Assembly (NCBI GenBank): GCA_002335175.1 | Contig: DDCA01000001.1 | Location: forward strand, 558,001 to 622,000 | Source of the DNA: Candidatus Saccharibacteria bacterium UBA2018 | GTDB taxonomy: Bacteria > Patescibacteriota > Saccharimonadia > Saccharimonadales > Saccharimonadaceae | DNA length: 64,000 nt | Direction of reading: 5' to 3' | Part shown: piece after piece, positions 23,761-32,420 of the stretch | Numbering within the stretch: the stretch's first letter is position 1 | How the letters are laid out: each line of letters opens with the position of its first letter | The notes under the pieces: model-generated | Database searches by the model: none | What the model was told of the DNA's origin: nothing | The model's input: the letters and a program-made list of their open reading frames with translations, nothing else | Made by a program: the position numbers and the translations under genes

Positions 23761-24561
23761 CTATTTGGTCAAATGCAATTTACCGGCTGATTCGCTCACC
23801 AGACCGTCACGCAGGAGTCCCTCAAGTGCCGGGTCAAACCTATTGTCTGCCCCTAGAGCTTTGCGCAGTGTTTCACGCGCATACGTTTGGTTTCCGAGCT
23901 CGCGAATTATTGCGCCGCGAACCTGACGGACACTACCTTCAAGCTTTGATTGTTTTTTGTAGTGCTTACTTCTGGAAATATTCCGCATGCCATTCGCCTT
24001 TAACCAGCTGCCGTAGTCCATTAAGCTCCAGTAGAACCCCCGTGGGTCTTGTTTATCAATTGTTTGCTCAAGTTTCTGAGTGATTTGTTTGTCGTCAACG
24101 TCGAAATGGTCGTTAAAGAAATGATGAATGTAAACGGTACGAATATTAGTTTCGATGAAAATACTGGGCTGATTAAAACTATAGGCGAGGATTGCCCCGG
24201 TTGTATTTTTACCGACGCCGGGCAGCCTGATGATGTCTTTGTAGGCAGTAGGAAATGTTCCCTCAAAGTCATGTTGTATCATTTTCGCGGCATCGTGCAG
24301 GTATTTGGCCCGGCGGTTGTAGCCAAGGCCTTGCCACTGCTTTAACACGTCGGCCAGGCTGGCGCCTGCCAATTCCACTTCATTAGGAAAAGCATTAATA
24401 AATGACTGAAACTTTGGAATGACCCGAGCGACTTGAGTTTGTTGCAGCATCAGTTCACTAACAAGGACGTAATACGGACGGGTATCGCTGCGCCACGGCA
24501 TAGGACGGTACAGCTCGCGGCCTTTTTGCCAGACAAGTTCTTTGAAATCCTCGTTGTGCAC
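23761..24561 (-). CDS. mutY: MutY-like adenine DNA glycosylase lacking the Fe-S cluster
   Basis: This 266-aa HhH-GPD protein has SELMLQQTQVARVIPKF (catalytic Glu region) near residue 36, GLGYNRRAKYLH, and the hairpin LPGVGKNTTGAI near 112. It should remove A opposite 8-oxoG. It contains no cysteine at all, so the C-terminal [4Fe-4S] motif of standard MutY is gone, and the expected catalytic Asp in 'DGNVxRV' reads IETNIRTV, with Glu. The C-terminal Nudix-like 8-oxoG domain is also missing. TATACT ends 6 nt before a GTG start (leaderless). Confidence 0.8.
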   Translation of the reverse strand: MHNEDFKELVWQKGRELYRPMPWRSDTRPYYVLVSELMLQQTQVARVIPKFQSFINAFPNEVELAGASLADVLKQWQGLGYNRRAKYLHDAAKMIQHDFEGTFPTAYKDIIRLPGVGKNTTGAILAYSFNQPSIFIETNIRTVYIHHFFNDHFDVDDKQITQKLEQTIDKQDPRGFYWSLMDYGSWLKANGMRNISRSKHYKKQSKLEGSVRQVRGAIIRELGNQTYARETLRKALGADNRFDPALEGLLRDGLVSESAGKLHLTK

Positions 24562-24567
24562 CTCTCT

Positions 24568-24585
24568 AGTATACCGGCGTATAAT
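24568..24585. promoter_or_regulatory. divergent leaderless -10 boxes for mutY and msrA
   Basis: TATACT on the minus strand (24568-24573) ends 6 nt before the GTG of mutY. TATAAT on the plus strand (24580-24585) ends 6 nt before the ATG of msrA. The whole space between the two start codons is 30 bp. Confidence 0.75.
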
Positions 24586-24591
24586 AGAGTA

Positions 24592-25122
24592 ATGACTACT
24601 TATACCTTAGCCGGTGGATGCTTCTGGTGCTTAGATGCTGTTTTTCGTAAACTTCAAGGCGTTTCAGAATCAGTGTGCGGGTATGCTGGCGGGACTGAAG
24701 CTGATGCAACATATTACCAAGTTGCATCGGGAAAAACAGGACATGCTGAAGCCGTGCAGGTGACCTTTGACGAAACCATTATCTCAAAAGAAACCATCCT
24801 CGATATCTTCTTCTTGATTCACGACCCCACCAGCCTAAATCAGCAAGGTGCAGACAAAGGACCACAGTATCGATCGGCAATGTTTTATCAAAATGAAGAC
24901 CAAAAAGCGGAATTTGAAGACGCCGTCAGACGAGCTCAGGAAAATTGGGATAAAGCTATTGTGACCGAACGGTCGAAACTTGAGGCTTTTTACGCGGCCG
25001 AGCCTGAGCACCAAGATTACTTTTCCAAGAATCCAACCAGCGGCTACTGCTACGTGGTTATCGAGCCTAAAGTGGTTAAAGCCCGCAAGCACTATAGCAA
25101 TTATTTTAAGGAGGAAGCATGA
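24592..25122 (+). CDS. msrA: peptide methionine sulfoxide reductase A
   Basis: MsrA reduces methionine-S-sulfoxide in oxidised proteins. The 176-aa sequence has the active-site GGCFWC near residue 8, and YCYVVIEPKV near the C terminus provides a resolving Cys. PQYRSAMFY is also conserved. The start is fixed by the TATAAT 6 nt upstream. Its stop overlaps the start of the metallo-hydrolase gene (ATGA). Divergent from mutY; together they handle oxidative damage to protein and DNA. Confidence 0.93.
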   Translation: MTTYTLAGGCFWCLDAVFRKLQGVSESVCGYAGGTEADATYYQVASGKTGHAEAVQVTFDETIISKETILDIFFLIHDPTSLNQQGADKGPQYRSAMFYQNEDQKAEFEDAVRRAQENWDKAIVTERSKLEAFYAAEPEHQDYFSKNPTSGYCYVVIEPKVVKARKHYSNYFKEEA

Positions 25123-25757
25123 GACTGACAAAATATGAACACGCGTGTTTTACAGTAGAAAAAGATGGTAAGCTGCTCGTTGTTGATCCAGGCGGATGGA
25201 CGACAGACCTAGGTGCGCCTGAAAATGTCGTAGCCATCGTTGTTACTCATGAGCATCCGGACCATTTCGATGTGAATGCGCTAGGTGCACTTGTTAGCCA
25301 CAATCCTGACGCTGTTATTTATGCCCAAGAGAATATCGTAAGCCAACTTGGGGAGGCACTGCCAAATACGGCAGTGGTGGCTGGCGAAGGCATCGAAGCA
25401 GGTCCGTTCAAACTCGAGTTTTATGGTGGAGAACATGCCGTGATTCATTCTGATATGCCAATCGTAGCCAACCTTGGAGTTATGATAAACGGAACGCTTT
25501 ATTATCCGGGTGACTCGTTCACTTTGCCAGAACGGGAAGTTAATACACTAGCGCTGCCTGTCAGCGCCCCATGGATGAAAGCCAGTGAAGCATTTGATTT
25601 TTTAACAGCTGTCAAACCAAAAATTGTGTTCCCGACACATGACGCTATACTATCTGACACAGGGAAAGCGCTCGCCGATAGGATGATGCCGATATTCGCC
25701 GAGAAGGTCGGCGCGACGTATCAACGTTTGGCTGAAGCAATCGAAATTAATGGATAA
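25119..25757 (+). CDS. metallo-beta-lactamase fold hydrolase (UlaG-like)
   Basis: This 212-aa protein has the metal-binding motif THEHPDHFD near residue 46, the later GDSFTLP and the C-terminal PTHDA. These match the UlaG/YfiR-like branch of metal-dependent hydrolases, such as 'MBL fold' proteins acting on phosphodiesters or lactones. AAGGAGG sits inside the end of msrA, 4 nt before the ATG. Its stop overlaps the glycosylase start by 8 nt, making a three-gene operon msrA-MBL-alkA-like. Confidence 0.85.
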   Translation: MRLTKYEHACFTVEKDGKLLVVDPGGWTTDLGAPENVVAIVVTHEHPDHFDVNALGALVSHNPDAVIYAQENIVSQLGEALPNTAVVAGEGIEAGPFKLEFYGGEHAVIHSDMPIVANLGVMINGTLYYPGDSFTLPEREVNTLALPVSAPWMKASEAFDFLTAVKPKIVFPTHDAILSDTGKALADRMMPIFAEKVGATYQRLAEAIEING

Positions 25758-26361
25758 AGCGCTCGAGCATCTGGCTGCGAAGGATCCAGTAATGGCACGG
25801 TTAATTGCCGAGTATCCGGTTCCGAAATTCGAGAAGCATGGGAATTATTACCAAGAGCTAGTCGACAGTATCATTTCTCAGCAGCTCAGCGTTAAGGCGG
25901 CCCGTGCAATCGAAGGACGCTTTAAGGATTTGTTTGGTGGTAGTTTTCCGACGCCGGAACAAATCGTGTCACGAGACATTGAAGAGTTCAGAGCGGCAGG
26001 ACTAAGCTATGCCAAAGGCCGCTACGTTCAAGACCTTGCTCAAAAAATCATTGACGGCGAGGTTAGGTTCGATACTATCGACAAGTTATCAAACGACGAG
26101 ATTACCAACGAATTAACAAAGGTCAAAGGCATCGGCGAGTGGACGGTGCATATGTTTCTGATGTTTTGCATGGGCCGGTTGAACGTACTTCCCTACGGAG
26201 ACTTAGGAATTCGAAACGGAATTACGAAACTATATGGCTTCGGCCAAGTCGCCACTACTGACGATGTCCGGCAACTAGCCAGAAAACAAAACTGGCACCC
26301 GTACGAATCGGTTGCCAGCTGGTATATCTGGGAAAGTCTGGATAACGTGCCGTCTATTTGA
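25750..26361 (+). CDS. DNA-3-methyladenine glycosylase II (AlkA-like)
   Basis: This 203-aa HhH-GPD glycosylase has SIISQQLSVKAARAI near residue 38, the hairpin VKGIGEWTVHMFLMF near 128 and the catalytic Asp in LPYGDLGIRNGI near 150. The pattern is that of AlkA-type enzymes excising alkylated purines. It lacks the N-terminal AlkA extra domain, as in archaeal and Bacillus-type short forms. Translationally coupled to the MBL gene. Confidence 0.88.
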   Translation: MDKALEHLAAKDPVMARLIAEYPVPKFEKHGNYYQELVDSIISQQLSVKAARAIEGRFKDLFGGSFPTPEQIVSRDIEEFRAAGLSYAKGRYVQDLAQKIIDGEVRFDTIDKLSNDEITNELTKVKGIGEWTVHMFLMFCMGRLNVLPYGDLGIRNGITKLYGFGQVATTDDVRQLARKQNWHPYESVASWYIWESLDNVPSI

Positions 26362-26731
26362 CGTTTTTTCTGACGTCGCGTTCAACTTTCTTCGATGTTG
26401 CCTTGACGTCTTCGGCAACGCGGCCCGCTCGGACTTTGGCTTCCTCGCCGAGTCGGCCGGCTTCGTCGCGCATAACAGTTGCTGATTCCTTGGCACTTTT
26501 TGCCATTCCTCGGGCTTCGGTCTCGACGCTTTTAGCTCCACTTTTGACTGACTCTGCTGCTGCACTGGCAGCCGCCTTGGCTTGTTCGGTGCGTAGGGCT
26601 ACCTGCTCCTTAGTTTCATCGGCCTTTCTTTTAAGGTCGTCGCGAGTTTCCTTGCCGCTTTTTGGCGCCATCAGGATCCCGGCAATAAATCCGCCGGCGG
26701 TTGCTAGTATGAGTTTGAATAGTTTGCCCAT
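26354..26731 (-). CDS. YtxH-like protein
   Basis: The N terminus (KLILATAGGFIAGILMAPKSGKETRDDLK) matches the YtxH family: a glycine-rich membrane segment followed directly by 'APKSGKETR'. A long Ala/Glu/Lys helix with repeating 11-residue character follows, as in stress-related LEA-like or YtxH proteins. At 125 aa it may coat the membrane or bind peptidoglycan or DNA; the role is unknown. It follows the 71-aa membrane gene by 9 nt, with GGAGG before its start. Confidence 0.82.
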   Translation of the reverse strand: MGKLFKLILATAGGFIAGILMAPKSGKETRDDLKRKADETKEQVALRTEQAKAAASAAAESVKSGAKSVETEARGMAKSAKESATVMRDEAGRLGEEAKVRAGRVAEDVKATSKKVERDVRKNVK

Positions 26732-26740
26732 GGTTCCTCC

Positions 26741-26956
26741 TTATTTTCGAAATATTTTAGCGATCTCGCTGAACAGCTTCATCGGCGATAACCATGCGGT
26801 AGCCGAAGCGAGGTTGTCTGTGATTTCATCGACGCTTTTTGCGATACTGTTCACTTTGATAATAACCAGCGTGACGGTTACAAGCAAGGCGATTATAACA
26901 ATTGATAGTAGTATCACGACGATGGTCAGCAATGTTATGACAATATCCAGGTCCAT
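26741..26956 (-). CDS. small DUF948-like membrane protein (71 aa)
   Basis: A long Ile/Val/Leu-rich TM helix (about residues 5-34) is followed by NSIAKSVDEITDNLASA, like the start of DUF948 proteins, and a short amphipathic end (FSEIAKIFRK). It precedes the YtxH-like gene by 9 nt with a good Shine-Dalgarno (AAGGA), and DUF948 and YtxH proteins are often neighbours in Firmicutes, which supports the call. Probably part of a cell-envelope stress unit. Confidence 0.68.
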   Translation of the reverse strand: MDLDIVITLLTIVVILLSIVIIALLVTVTLVIIKVNSIAKSVDEITDNLASATAWLSPMKLFSEIAKIFRK

Positions 26957-27020
26957 TTATTTATGCTTCCTTTCGATTAGTAACCCGAGTATACCACCGA
27001 AGCTTCACGTAAGTTGTAAG

Positions 27021-27599
27021 TTAAATCACACGGATAGATGCTCTTTGTATCACTCTCACGACGTAGGGTGAAAACACGGTCAGGCAAAGCACGACGGTAA
27101 ACTGGTGGCCAGCCGACCATAGCACATGTGATTCGGCGCCATCCGCAATGCTGTAGCGTTTATTTATAACGGCATCCCGAGCTGCCCGTAGGCTAACTAT
27201 CGGCGCGGTAACCACGATGTTATCAAGTGCTTTGACTGCCTGGTCGAGGGCGGGTACACGTTTACGTAGGGCCGCGGCTATCGGCGTGTTTGCTCTCGCC
27301 ACGCCACAAAGAGTAACAACTTTTTCTACCCGATGATTGGCGGCAACAATAAGAGCAAGCGCTGCCCCGGCGCTTTCACCAACCAAGATTACACGTTTGC
27401 CGGCTGATTGAGCTGTGTTGATTGCAGCTATAACGCGACTCGATTTGGTCTCCAGGCTTTGACCGTCATCCCATATGCTCGGAACCAGTTCGGCCGAGAT
27501 GCCCCATAATGTCCAAATTTTTAAACCAAAGCTTCTGAACCACTCGTAATGGTCACCGAGGCCTGGTATATAGATTACGTGTGTAGAAGGTGAAGCCAT
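27021..27599 (-). CDS. alpha/beta hydrolase (192 aa)
   Basis: The protein has the nucleophile elbow GESAG near residue 94 in VILVGESAGAALALI, an N-terminal oxyanion strand (HVIYIPGLGDH) and a probable catalytic His (SAGHQFTVV). It is soluble, short for the family and has no lid domain. Substrate unknown. A TATACT lies 8 nt before its ATG, so the mRNA is probably leaderless; the divergent 156-aa gene starts 33 bp away. Confidence 0.78.
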   Translation of the reverse strand: MASPSTHVIYIPGLGDHYEWFRSFGLKIWTLWGISAELVPSIWDDGQSLETKSSRVIAAINTAQSAGKRVILVGESAGAALALIVAANHRVEKVVTLCGVARANTPIAAALRKRVPALDQAVKALDNIVVTAPIVSLRAARDAVINKRYSIADGAESHVLWSAGHQFTVVLCLTVFSPYVVRVIQRASIRVI

Positions 27600-27631
27600 T
27601 ACCTACCAGTATAACGTGCTACAGTGAAGCT

Positions 27632-28102
27632 ATGGACAAAGTTACGGTAGTCAGGGCACTTGCCTCACGTGTTGGCCTGCGGATGGTACGACTGGTAACA
27701 ATCATTGTTTGTCTCCTTTTATTGTCGCTGCTTGTCGGCATATGGGCACTAGCGCATTTTTTCAGTGCCTGGTGGTGGCTGCTTCTTATTCCACTGCTCG
27801 CATTTGCCGTTGTTTTTGTTATACTCCGGTTCATTGTAAGGTTTATTGCCCATAGCCTGTATCGTTCGGCTCTTAGTAAATCCCAGAAAAAGCAGCTTGA
27901 TGCTTTCATCGACAAAATTATTCGGCTTGCTGAAACTCGTTCGACCCCGCCATTTGTCTTTGCCCTGCTAACGATGAAAGACATATTGTTCAACCGCGAT
28001 ATTACGACAATCAAGGGAATAGTACGCGATTCGACGACACTTAAAGCTGATTTTGAGCGTTTGCAGCGCGACCTGTCGCGGCCTAACGTGATAGACCGTT
28101 AA
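27632..28102 (+). CDS. hypothetical membrane protein, 2 TM (156 aa)
   Basis: Two adjacent TM helices (about residues 20-40 and 44-70) are followed by a cytoplasmic basic domain of about 85 residues with QKKQLDAFIDKIIRLAETRS and TIKGIVRDSTTLKADFERLQ. No family recognised. The start is ATG 27632, with a weak TACAGT 6 nt upstream suggesting a leaderless start. Convergent with the TM2-domain gene, overlapping by about 20 bp. Confidence 0.6.
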   Translation: MDKVTVVRALASRVGLRMVRLVTIIVCLLLLSLLVGIWALAHFFSAWWWLLLIPLLAFAVVFVILRFIVRFIAHSLYRSALSKSQKKQLDAFIDKIIRLAETRSTPPFVFALLTMKDILFNRDITTIKGIVRDSTTLKADFERLQRDLSRPNVIDR

Positions 28103-28514
28103 GCTGTTCAAGCGTATTTGGGTCGAATCCGCTTGGAAGCGTTGGATTGTTTGACATGAAGTAGTCAACGGCCTGCTGAGCCGCATAAATAAGCAATAGG
28201 CCGTTTAGCAAAATAATAATGCCCGTAACAACCGCGAAAATCAGTACGGTTTTAACGGCGAATTTTTTATAGCGGTCGGCTTCACGAAGGGGCCGCCCTT
28301 GCTTGTCGGTCATTGCGCCGGACATAATTAGGACTAAATCGACGATAACCCAGATGCCAAAACCACCCAGAGTAAGCAACTTTAGTAAGCCGGTACCTAT
28401 CTTTCCCAGGTAAAAGCGGTCAACTCCAAACGTACCCCACAGAAAGCTGAGGAAAAACGCCGCAAGGAAATGCCGGCCGTCGTTAGTTAGGCTTTCTTCA
28501 TTCGAACCGTTCAT
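28083..28514 (-). CDS. TM2 domain-containing protein
   Basis: The TM2 motif is clear: FFLSFLWGTFGVDRFYLGKIGTGLLKLLTLGGFGIWVIVDLVLI, two TM helices joined by the DRFY turn, at about residues 20-63. A third TM follows (about 87-110), then a polar C terminus. The start ATG at 28514 overlaps the stop of the hydrolase gene (ATGA). TM2 proteins are small membrane proteins of unknown bacterial function. Confidence 0.85.
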   Translation of the reverse strand: MNGSNEESLTNDGRHFLAAFFLSFLWGTFGVDRFYLGKIGTGLLKLLTLGGFGIWVIVDLVLIMSGAMTDKQGRPLREADRYKKFAVKTVLIFAVVTGIIILLNGLLLIYAAQQAVDYFMSNNPTLPSGFDPNTLEQLNGLSR

Positions 28515-29311
28515 GCGTGATCCTTTAGCCAATCACTTATACTACTTGTTACCTGCTGCAGTTGGTCACCGTCGTACTCATCGGTTGTATAGGTTCGGTA
28601 GCTGTGTTCCAAACCAGGCATAACAACCAATTGCTTTGAGCTACTTGCTGCCGCATCCATGAAAATATTTTGATGGGCTACGGGACATGGCTGATCTTTC
28701 TCACCAACGATATTTAGTATCGGCATCGTGAGATTAGAGGCGCCGGGTAGCAGGTCAAACCGCTTCAAGCTTTCTTCGCACTGCCATCCTATCTTAAATA
28801 CGACACCCGGCCTTGATTTGCTCGCCGACTCGCTATAGCCGCGGTCTTTCCAGGCTATTACTTCGTCAGGCGGCATGGTTGTGATATGAAGGCTGTAATT
28901 TATAACCGGCGCCATAGGTGCCAAAAGTGATATTTCATCTGGATGATGCTCGGCATACCAGGCTGTCGATTGGGCTCCCATGCTGTGTCCACATAATGCG
29001 AAGGGAGATTGGAACCATTTCTGCTGGCGCGCCCAGTCAATGACATCTTCGAGGTCATGCACGTAGCTATCGTACGTGACGTCAATGACATCGCCGTCAC
29101 TCTCTCCGGCGGCGTGCGTTCCGTCAAAACGTACAACCCTATAATCATTCTTCAAGAATGCTTCCGCAAACGCAGTTATATGTGGCTGATCTTTTGAACC
29201 TTTTTGCCCATGAGCTACAAACGCGAGCTTCGTCGCATCGCCACGAGCATCAATCTGAACCATAAGATTTAAGCCAAGACGATTCTTAATCGTAACTTTT
29301 TCGGTCGTCAT
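28511..29311 (-). CDS. alpha/beta hydrolase, esterase-like (266 aa)
   Basis: The nucleophile motif CGHSMGAQS lies near residue 109, the acidic residue in NIVGEKDQPCP near 203 and the catalytic His in MPGLEHSYRTY near 236. An N-terminal KLAFVAHGQKGSKDQPH gives the oxyanion HG. This is the layout of cytoplasmic esterases and acyl-peptidase-like hydrolases. Its start overlaps the aspS stop by 4 nt and its stop overlaps the TM2 gene, forming an operon aspS-hydrolase-TM2. Confidence 0.82.
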   Translation of the reverse strand: MTTEKVTIKNRLGLNLMVQIDARGDATKLAFVAHGQKGSKDQPHITAFAEAFLKNDYRVVRFDGTHAAGESDGDVIDVTYDSYVHDLEDVIDWARQQKWFQSPFALCGHSMGAQSTAWYAEHHPDEISLLAPMAPVINYSLHITTMPPDEVIAWKDRGYSESASKSRPGVVFKIGWQCEESLKRFDLLPGASNLTMPILNIVGEKDQPCPVAHQNIFMDAAASSSKQLVVMPGLEHSYRTYTTDEYDGDQLQQVTSSISDWLKDHA

Positions 29312-30615
29312 GGGTCCAAGCGGTTCATGTCACGTGGGAAGAGCGTGGCTTCTTTGACGTTTGAGAGCCCAATAGTCTTTTGAACGAGCCGGTCAATGCC
29401 GAAGCCGCAGCCTCCATGTTGTGGCAAACCAAATTTGAATGCCTGTAGATAGTGGCGGAATCCGTCGTGGGCAACATCGAGACCTTTTTCGGTCATTTGT
29501 TCAATCATTTTTTCGTAGTTATTTTCACGAAGCGGTACCGTAGCAATTTCTAATCCACGGAACAATAAGTCGGCCCAGGCAACCGTTCCGTCGTCTTTAA
29601 ACTTGTGATAGAACTTGCCAGCTTCTTTCGGAAAGTCCGTCGCATATACCAGGTCGCTCCCAAGTTCTTTTCGGGCATAGTCAGCAATCCAACGTTCTTC
29701 GTCCGGAATCAGGTCTTTTTCGTCCGTTGTGTCGGTACCGGTGGCTTTGGTATACATATCGTGAATTTCAGCAATCGTAAACTTTGGCACGTCTTCGGTT
29801 AACTTTAGCTCAGGTGCATTTAGGCTTTTCAAGTCATCGGCATGTTTCTCGTAAACGTCAGTAAGCGCATGTTTAGTCATATTTGCGACCATGTCCATAA
29901 CTTCCTGGTGGCTCTCTACAAATCCCATTTCAATGTCGAGCATAGTCAGCTCGGTCAAATGGCGGGTCGTTGCCGAAGGTTCGGCCCGGTAGCTATGACC
30001 GATTTCATATACACGCTCAAAAGCTCCTACCATGATTTGCTTGTAAAACTGCGGGCTTTGGGCAAGCGTTGCTGTTTTGCCAAAATATTCTAACTTAAAG
30101 ACTTCGGCACCGCCTTCTGTGGCTTCGGCGAGTAGTTTTGGCGTGTCGATTTCGACGAATTCATTGGCAGCCAAAAATTCTCGCAGACTCTGGGTCATAC
30201 TGGCTCGAATTTTGAAGATTTTTTGTTCCTGTAAGTTGCGGACGTTAAGGACGCGGTGTTCAAACAAGGTATCGAGGTTTTCAGATTTGTGCGAGATCGG
30301 CTTATCGACTTCGATAGGCGGCTCCTCCGTAACTGGCGACAATACTTCAACTGTTACATCATGAAGCTCCGCTCCACCGGGTGCACGTTCGTCAGCAACT
30401 ACCGTGCCAGTAAAGCTGACAACCGTTCCGACCTGCATGCCGCGCAGTTTTTCAAGTTCATCCTTGCTATCAAGAAGGCTTTGGGCGAGTCCGCTGCGGT
30501 CACGGACAGTTAAAAAGTTTAAACCACCGAGCAGGCGTTTTTTATGAAGCCAGCCCTGGATCGTGATTGATTGGCCGACATGGGATGGAATATCGCGGAT
30601 AAGTGTTCGGGTCAT
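29308..30615 (-). CDS. aspS: aspartyl-tRNA synthetase, archaeal/non-discriminating type
   Basis: This 435-aa class II synthetase has the N-terminal OB fold (GWLHKKRLLGGLNFLTVRDR), motif 2 (YEIGHSYRAEPSATTRHLTE) and motif 3 (GCGFGIDRLVQ). It lacks the bacterial GAD insertion, and the total length and the ending FPRDMNRLDP are those of archaeal-type AspRS, which usually charges both tRNA-Asp and tRNA-Asn and needs GatCAB. TATACT ends 7 nt before the ATG, so the mRNA is leaderless. Confidence 0.9.
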   Translation of the reverse strand: MTRTLIRDIPSHVGQSITIQGWLHKKRLLGGLNFLTVRDRSGLAQSLLDSKDELEKLRGMQVGTVVSFTGTVVADERAPGGAELHDVTVEVLSPVTEEPPIEVDKPISHKSENLDTLFEHRVLNVRNLQEQKIFKIRASMTQSLREFLAANEFVEIDTPKLLAEATEGGAEVFKLEYFGKTATLAQSPQFYKQIMVGAFERVYEIGHSYRAEPSATTRHLTELTMLDIEMGFVESHQEVMDMVANMTKHALTDVYEKHADDLKSLNAPELKLTEDVPKFTIAEIHDMYTKATGTDTTDEKDLIPDEERWIADYARKELGSDLVYATDFPKEAGKFYHKFKDDGTVAWADLLFRGLEIATVPLRENNYEKMIEQMTEKGLDVAHDGFRHYLQAFKFGLPQHGGCGFGIDRLVQKTIGLSNVKEATLFPRDMNRLDP

Positions 30616-30728
30616 ATGTAGTAGTATAGCGTGAAACCCCTTCTTTCACCAAGCAGGCTATCAGGGGTCATTGCCCGTTCAGCCCATTCCTGTCATACTG
30701 ATATCGAAACCATAAGTGCTATATAAAA

Positions 30729-32420
30729 ATGCATAACCAAGAGATATTTACCGAACTCAGCCTGGTCCTTGTCATCGTTGCCGCGGTATCTATTGTTATG
30801 CGCCTGCTTCGTCAACCGCTTATTCTGGGGTATATCCTAACGGGTATATTGGTTGGCCCGATAGTCCTTGACATCATTCATGCCAAAGAAGCGTTTGAAG
30901 GCTTTAGTCAGATAGGTATTGCCTTGCTTCTGTTCATTATTGGCCTCGGGATGAACCCTTCAGTCATAAAGAGCCTTGGGAAGGTGTCGTTTTTGACCGC
31001 TGGAACCATTCTTGTACTCGTGGGAGGTCTCGGGTTCCTTGCCTCGAAGTTACTTGGCTTCAACGATATGTCCGCTTTGATTATCGGCATTGCGCTGTTC
31101 TTTAGCAGTACCATCCTTATTCTGAAGGTACTTTCTGACAAGCGAGAAGTCAGCCGGTTGCATGGTCAAATCGCCATTGGCGTCATTCTGGTAGACGACC
31201 TGGTAGCCACTCTTGCCATTGTGCTGGTGGCCGCGGCTGCAAATGGTGGTGTTGGGGTGGATGATTTACTACCGACCCTCGCAAAGGCAGTAGGGCTCGC
31301 CGCCCTGCTATACATTACCGGCGCCCATATTGTTCCGCGGTTCTCGAAGCTGCTCGCAAAAAGCCAGGAGCTCTTATTTATCTTTGCTGTCGCCTGGGGT
31401 TTTGGAATCGCCAGCCTGTTCAGCCTAGCCGGATTCTCGCCGGAAGTTGGTGCGCTTTTCGCCGGCGTCTCCTTATCATCATTGCCGTATGCGGTCGAGA
31501 TGAGTACCCGATTGAAGCCACTGCGTGATTTTTTTGTCGTGTTGTTCTTCGTATCACTTGGTGAGACGTTCGTCTTTGATGACCTAGGAGGCACAATCAT
31601 ACCGGCGGTCATACTTGCAGCAATTGTCTTAATCGGTAAACCGTTATTCGTTATGTCGAGCCTTGGCGCCCTCGGCTATACTAAGCTAACCAGTTTCAAA
31701 GCCGGGATTCACCTTTCGCAGATTAGCGAGTTTTCAATTGTCCTTGTTGTGCTGGCGAACCAGGTCGGTATAGTAGATGACCGTTTGACCAGCGTAATGA
31801 CACTGGTTGCCTTGATAACTATTGGGGTCAGCTCGTACCTCATGAAGTATGACGACTTCTTGTACCGCCGCCTGTCCCGCACCTTGGATATTTTTGAACG
31901 TAAAAAGCCGAGTGAACGGCGCCAAAAGCGGGAACTTTACACGGCAATTTTGTTTGGCTACCACCACGGCGGACATGAATTCCTGCGTCTTTTTAAAGAC
32001 ATGAAGCAGCGCTACCTGGTAGTTGACTATGACCCGGAAATTATTGAGCATTTAGAGGCCCAAGGTATTCGCCATGCCTACGGCGACGCAACGGATTCGG
32101 AATTTTTGGAAGAAATAAACGCCGGCCACGCGAAATTTGTTGCCAGTACTATTATTGACAAAAAAGTTAACGCGCTGCTGCTTAGCTACCTGCACCGCTA
32201 CTCGACAGAAATTACATTCATTTGCCACGCCCGTACTTACGAAGACGCGCTTGAGCTATACGAGCATGGTGCCGCGTATGTCATTCTTCCACGCTTCCTC
32301 GGCTCCGAATACATTACCAGTCATATTAAACGCTACGGTATCGACAAAGAAGCCTTCGCAAATTTCCGGGCACGGCATATTATCAGTATCGGCCAAGCAG
32401 CGGTAGCAACTTCTGACTAA
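30729..32420 (+). CDS. KefB-type cation:proton antiporter with TrkA-N domain
   Basis: This 563-aa protein has an N-terminal CPA2 antiporter domain of about 12 TM helices (residues 1-385) containing LLLFIIGLGMNP and ILVDDLVATLAIVL. A cytoplasmic Rossmann RCK/TrkA-N domain follows (about 400-530; ILFGYHHGGHEFL, YLVVDYDPEII, YGDATDSEFLEEI). The usual GxGxxG reads GYHHGG, so nucleotide binding may be altered. Probably exchanges K+ or Na+ for H+. TGCTATATA lies immediately upstream of the ATG. Confidence 0.88.
   Translation: MHNQEIFTELSLVLVIVAAVSIVMRLLRQPLILGYILTGILVGPIVLDIIHAKEAFEGFSQIGIALLLFIIGLGMNPSVIKSLGKVSFLTAGTILVLVGGLGFLASKLLGFNDMSALIIGIALFFSSTILILKVLSDKREVSRLHGQIAIGVILVDDLVATLAIVLVAAAANGGVGVDDLLPTLAKAVGLAALLYITGAHIVPRFSKLLAKSQELLFIFAVAWGFGIASLFSLAGFSPEVGALFAGVSLSSLPYAVEMSTRLKPLRDFFVVLFFVSLGETFVFDDLGGTIIPAVILAAIVLIGKPLFVMSSLGALGYTKLTSFKAGIHLSQISEFSIVLVVLANQVGIVDDRLTSVMTLVALITIGVSSYLMKYDDFLYRRLSRTLDIFERKKPSERRQKRELYTAILFGYHHGGHEFLRLFKDMKQRYLVVDYDPEIIEHLEAQGIRHAYGDATDSEFLEEINAGHAKFVASTIIDKKVNALLLSYLHRYSTEITFICHARTYEDALELYEHGAAYVILPRFLGSEYITSHIKRYGIDKEAFANFRARHIISIGQAAVATSD

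Noticed and set aside
26358..27071. 237-aa plus-strand frame over the YtxH and DUF948-like genes
   Set aside because: Ser/Ala/Ile-rich antisense of two genes that have recognisable families and Shine-Dalgarno sequences.
31166..31612. 148-aa minus-strand frame within the antiporter gene
   Set aside because: Antisense to TM helices; no start signal or family.
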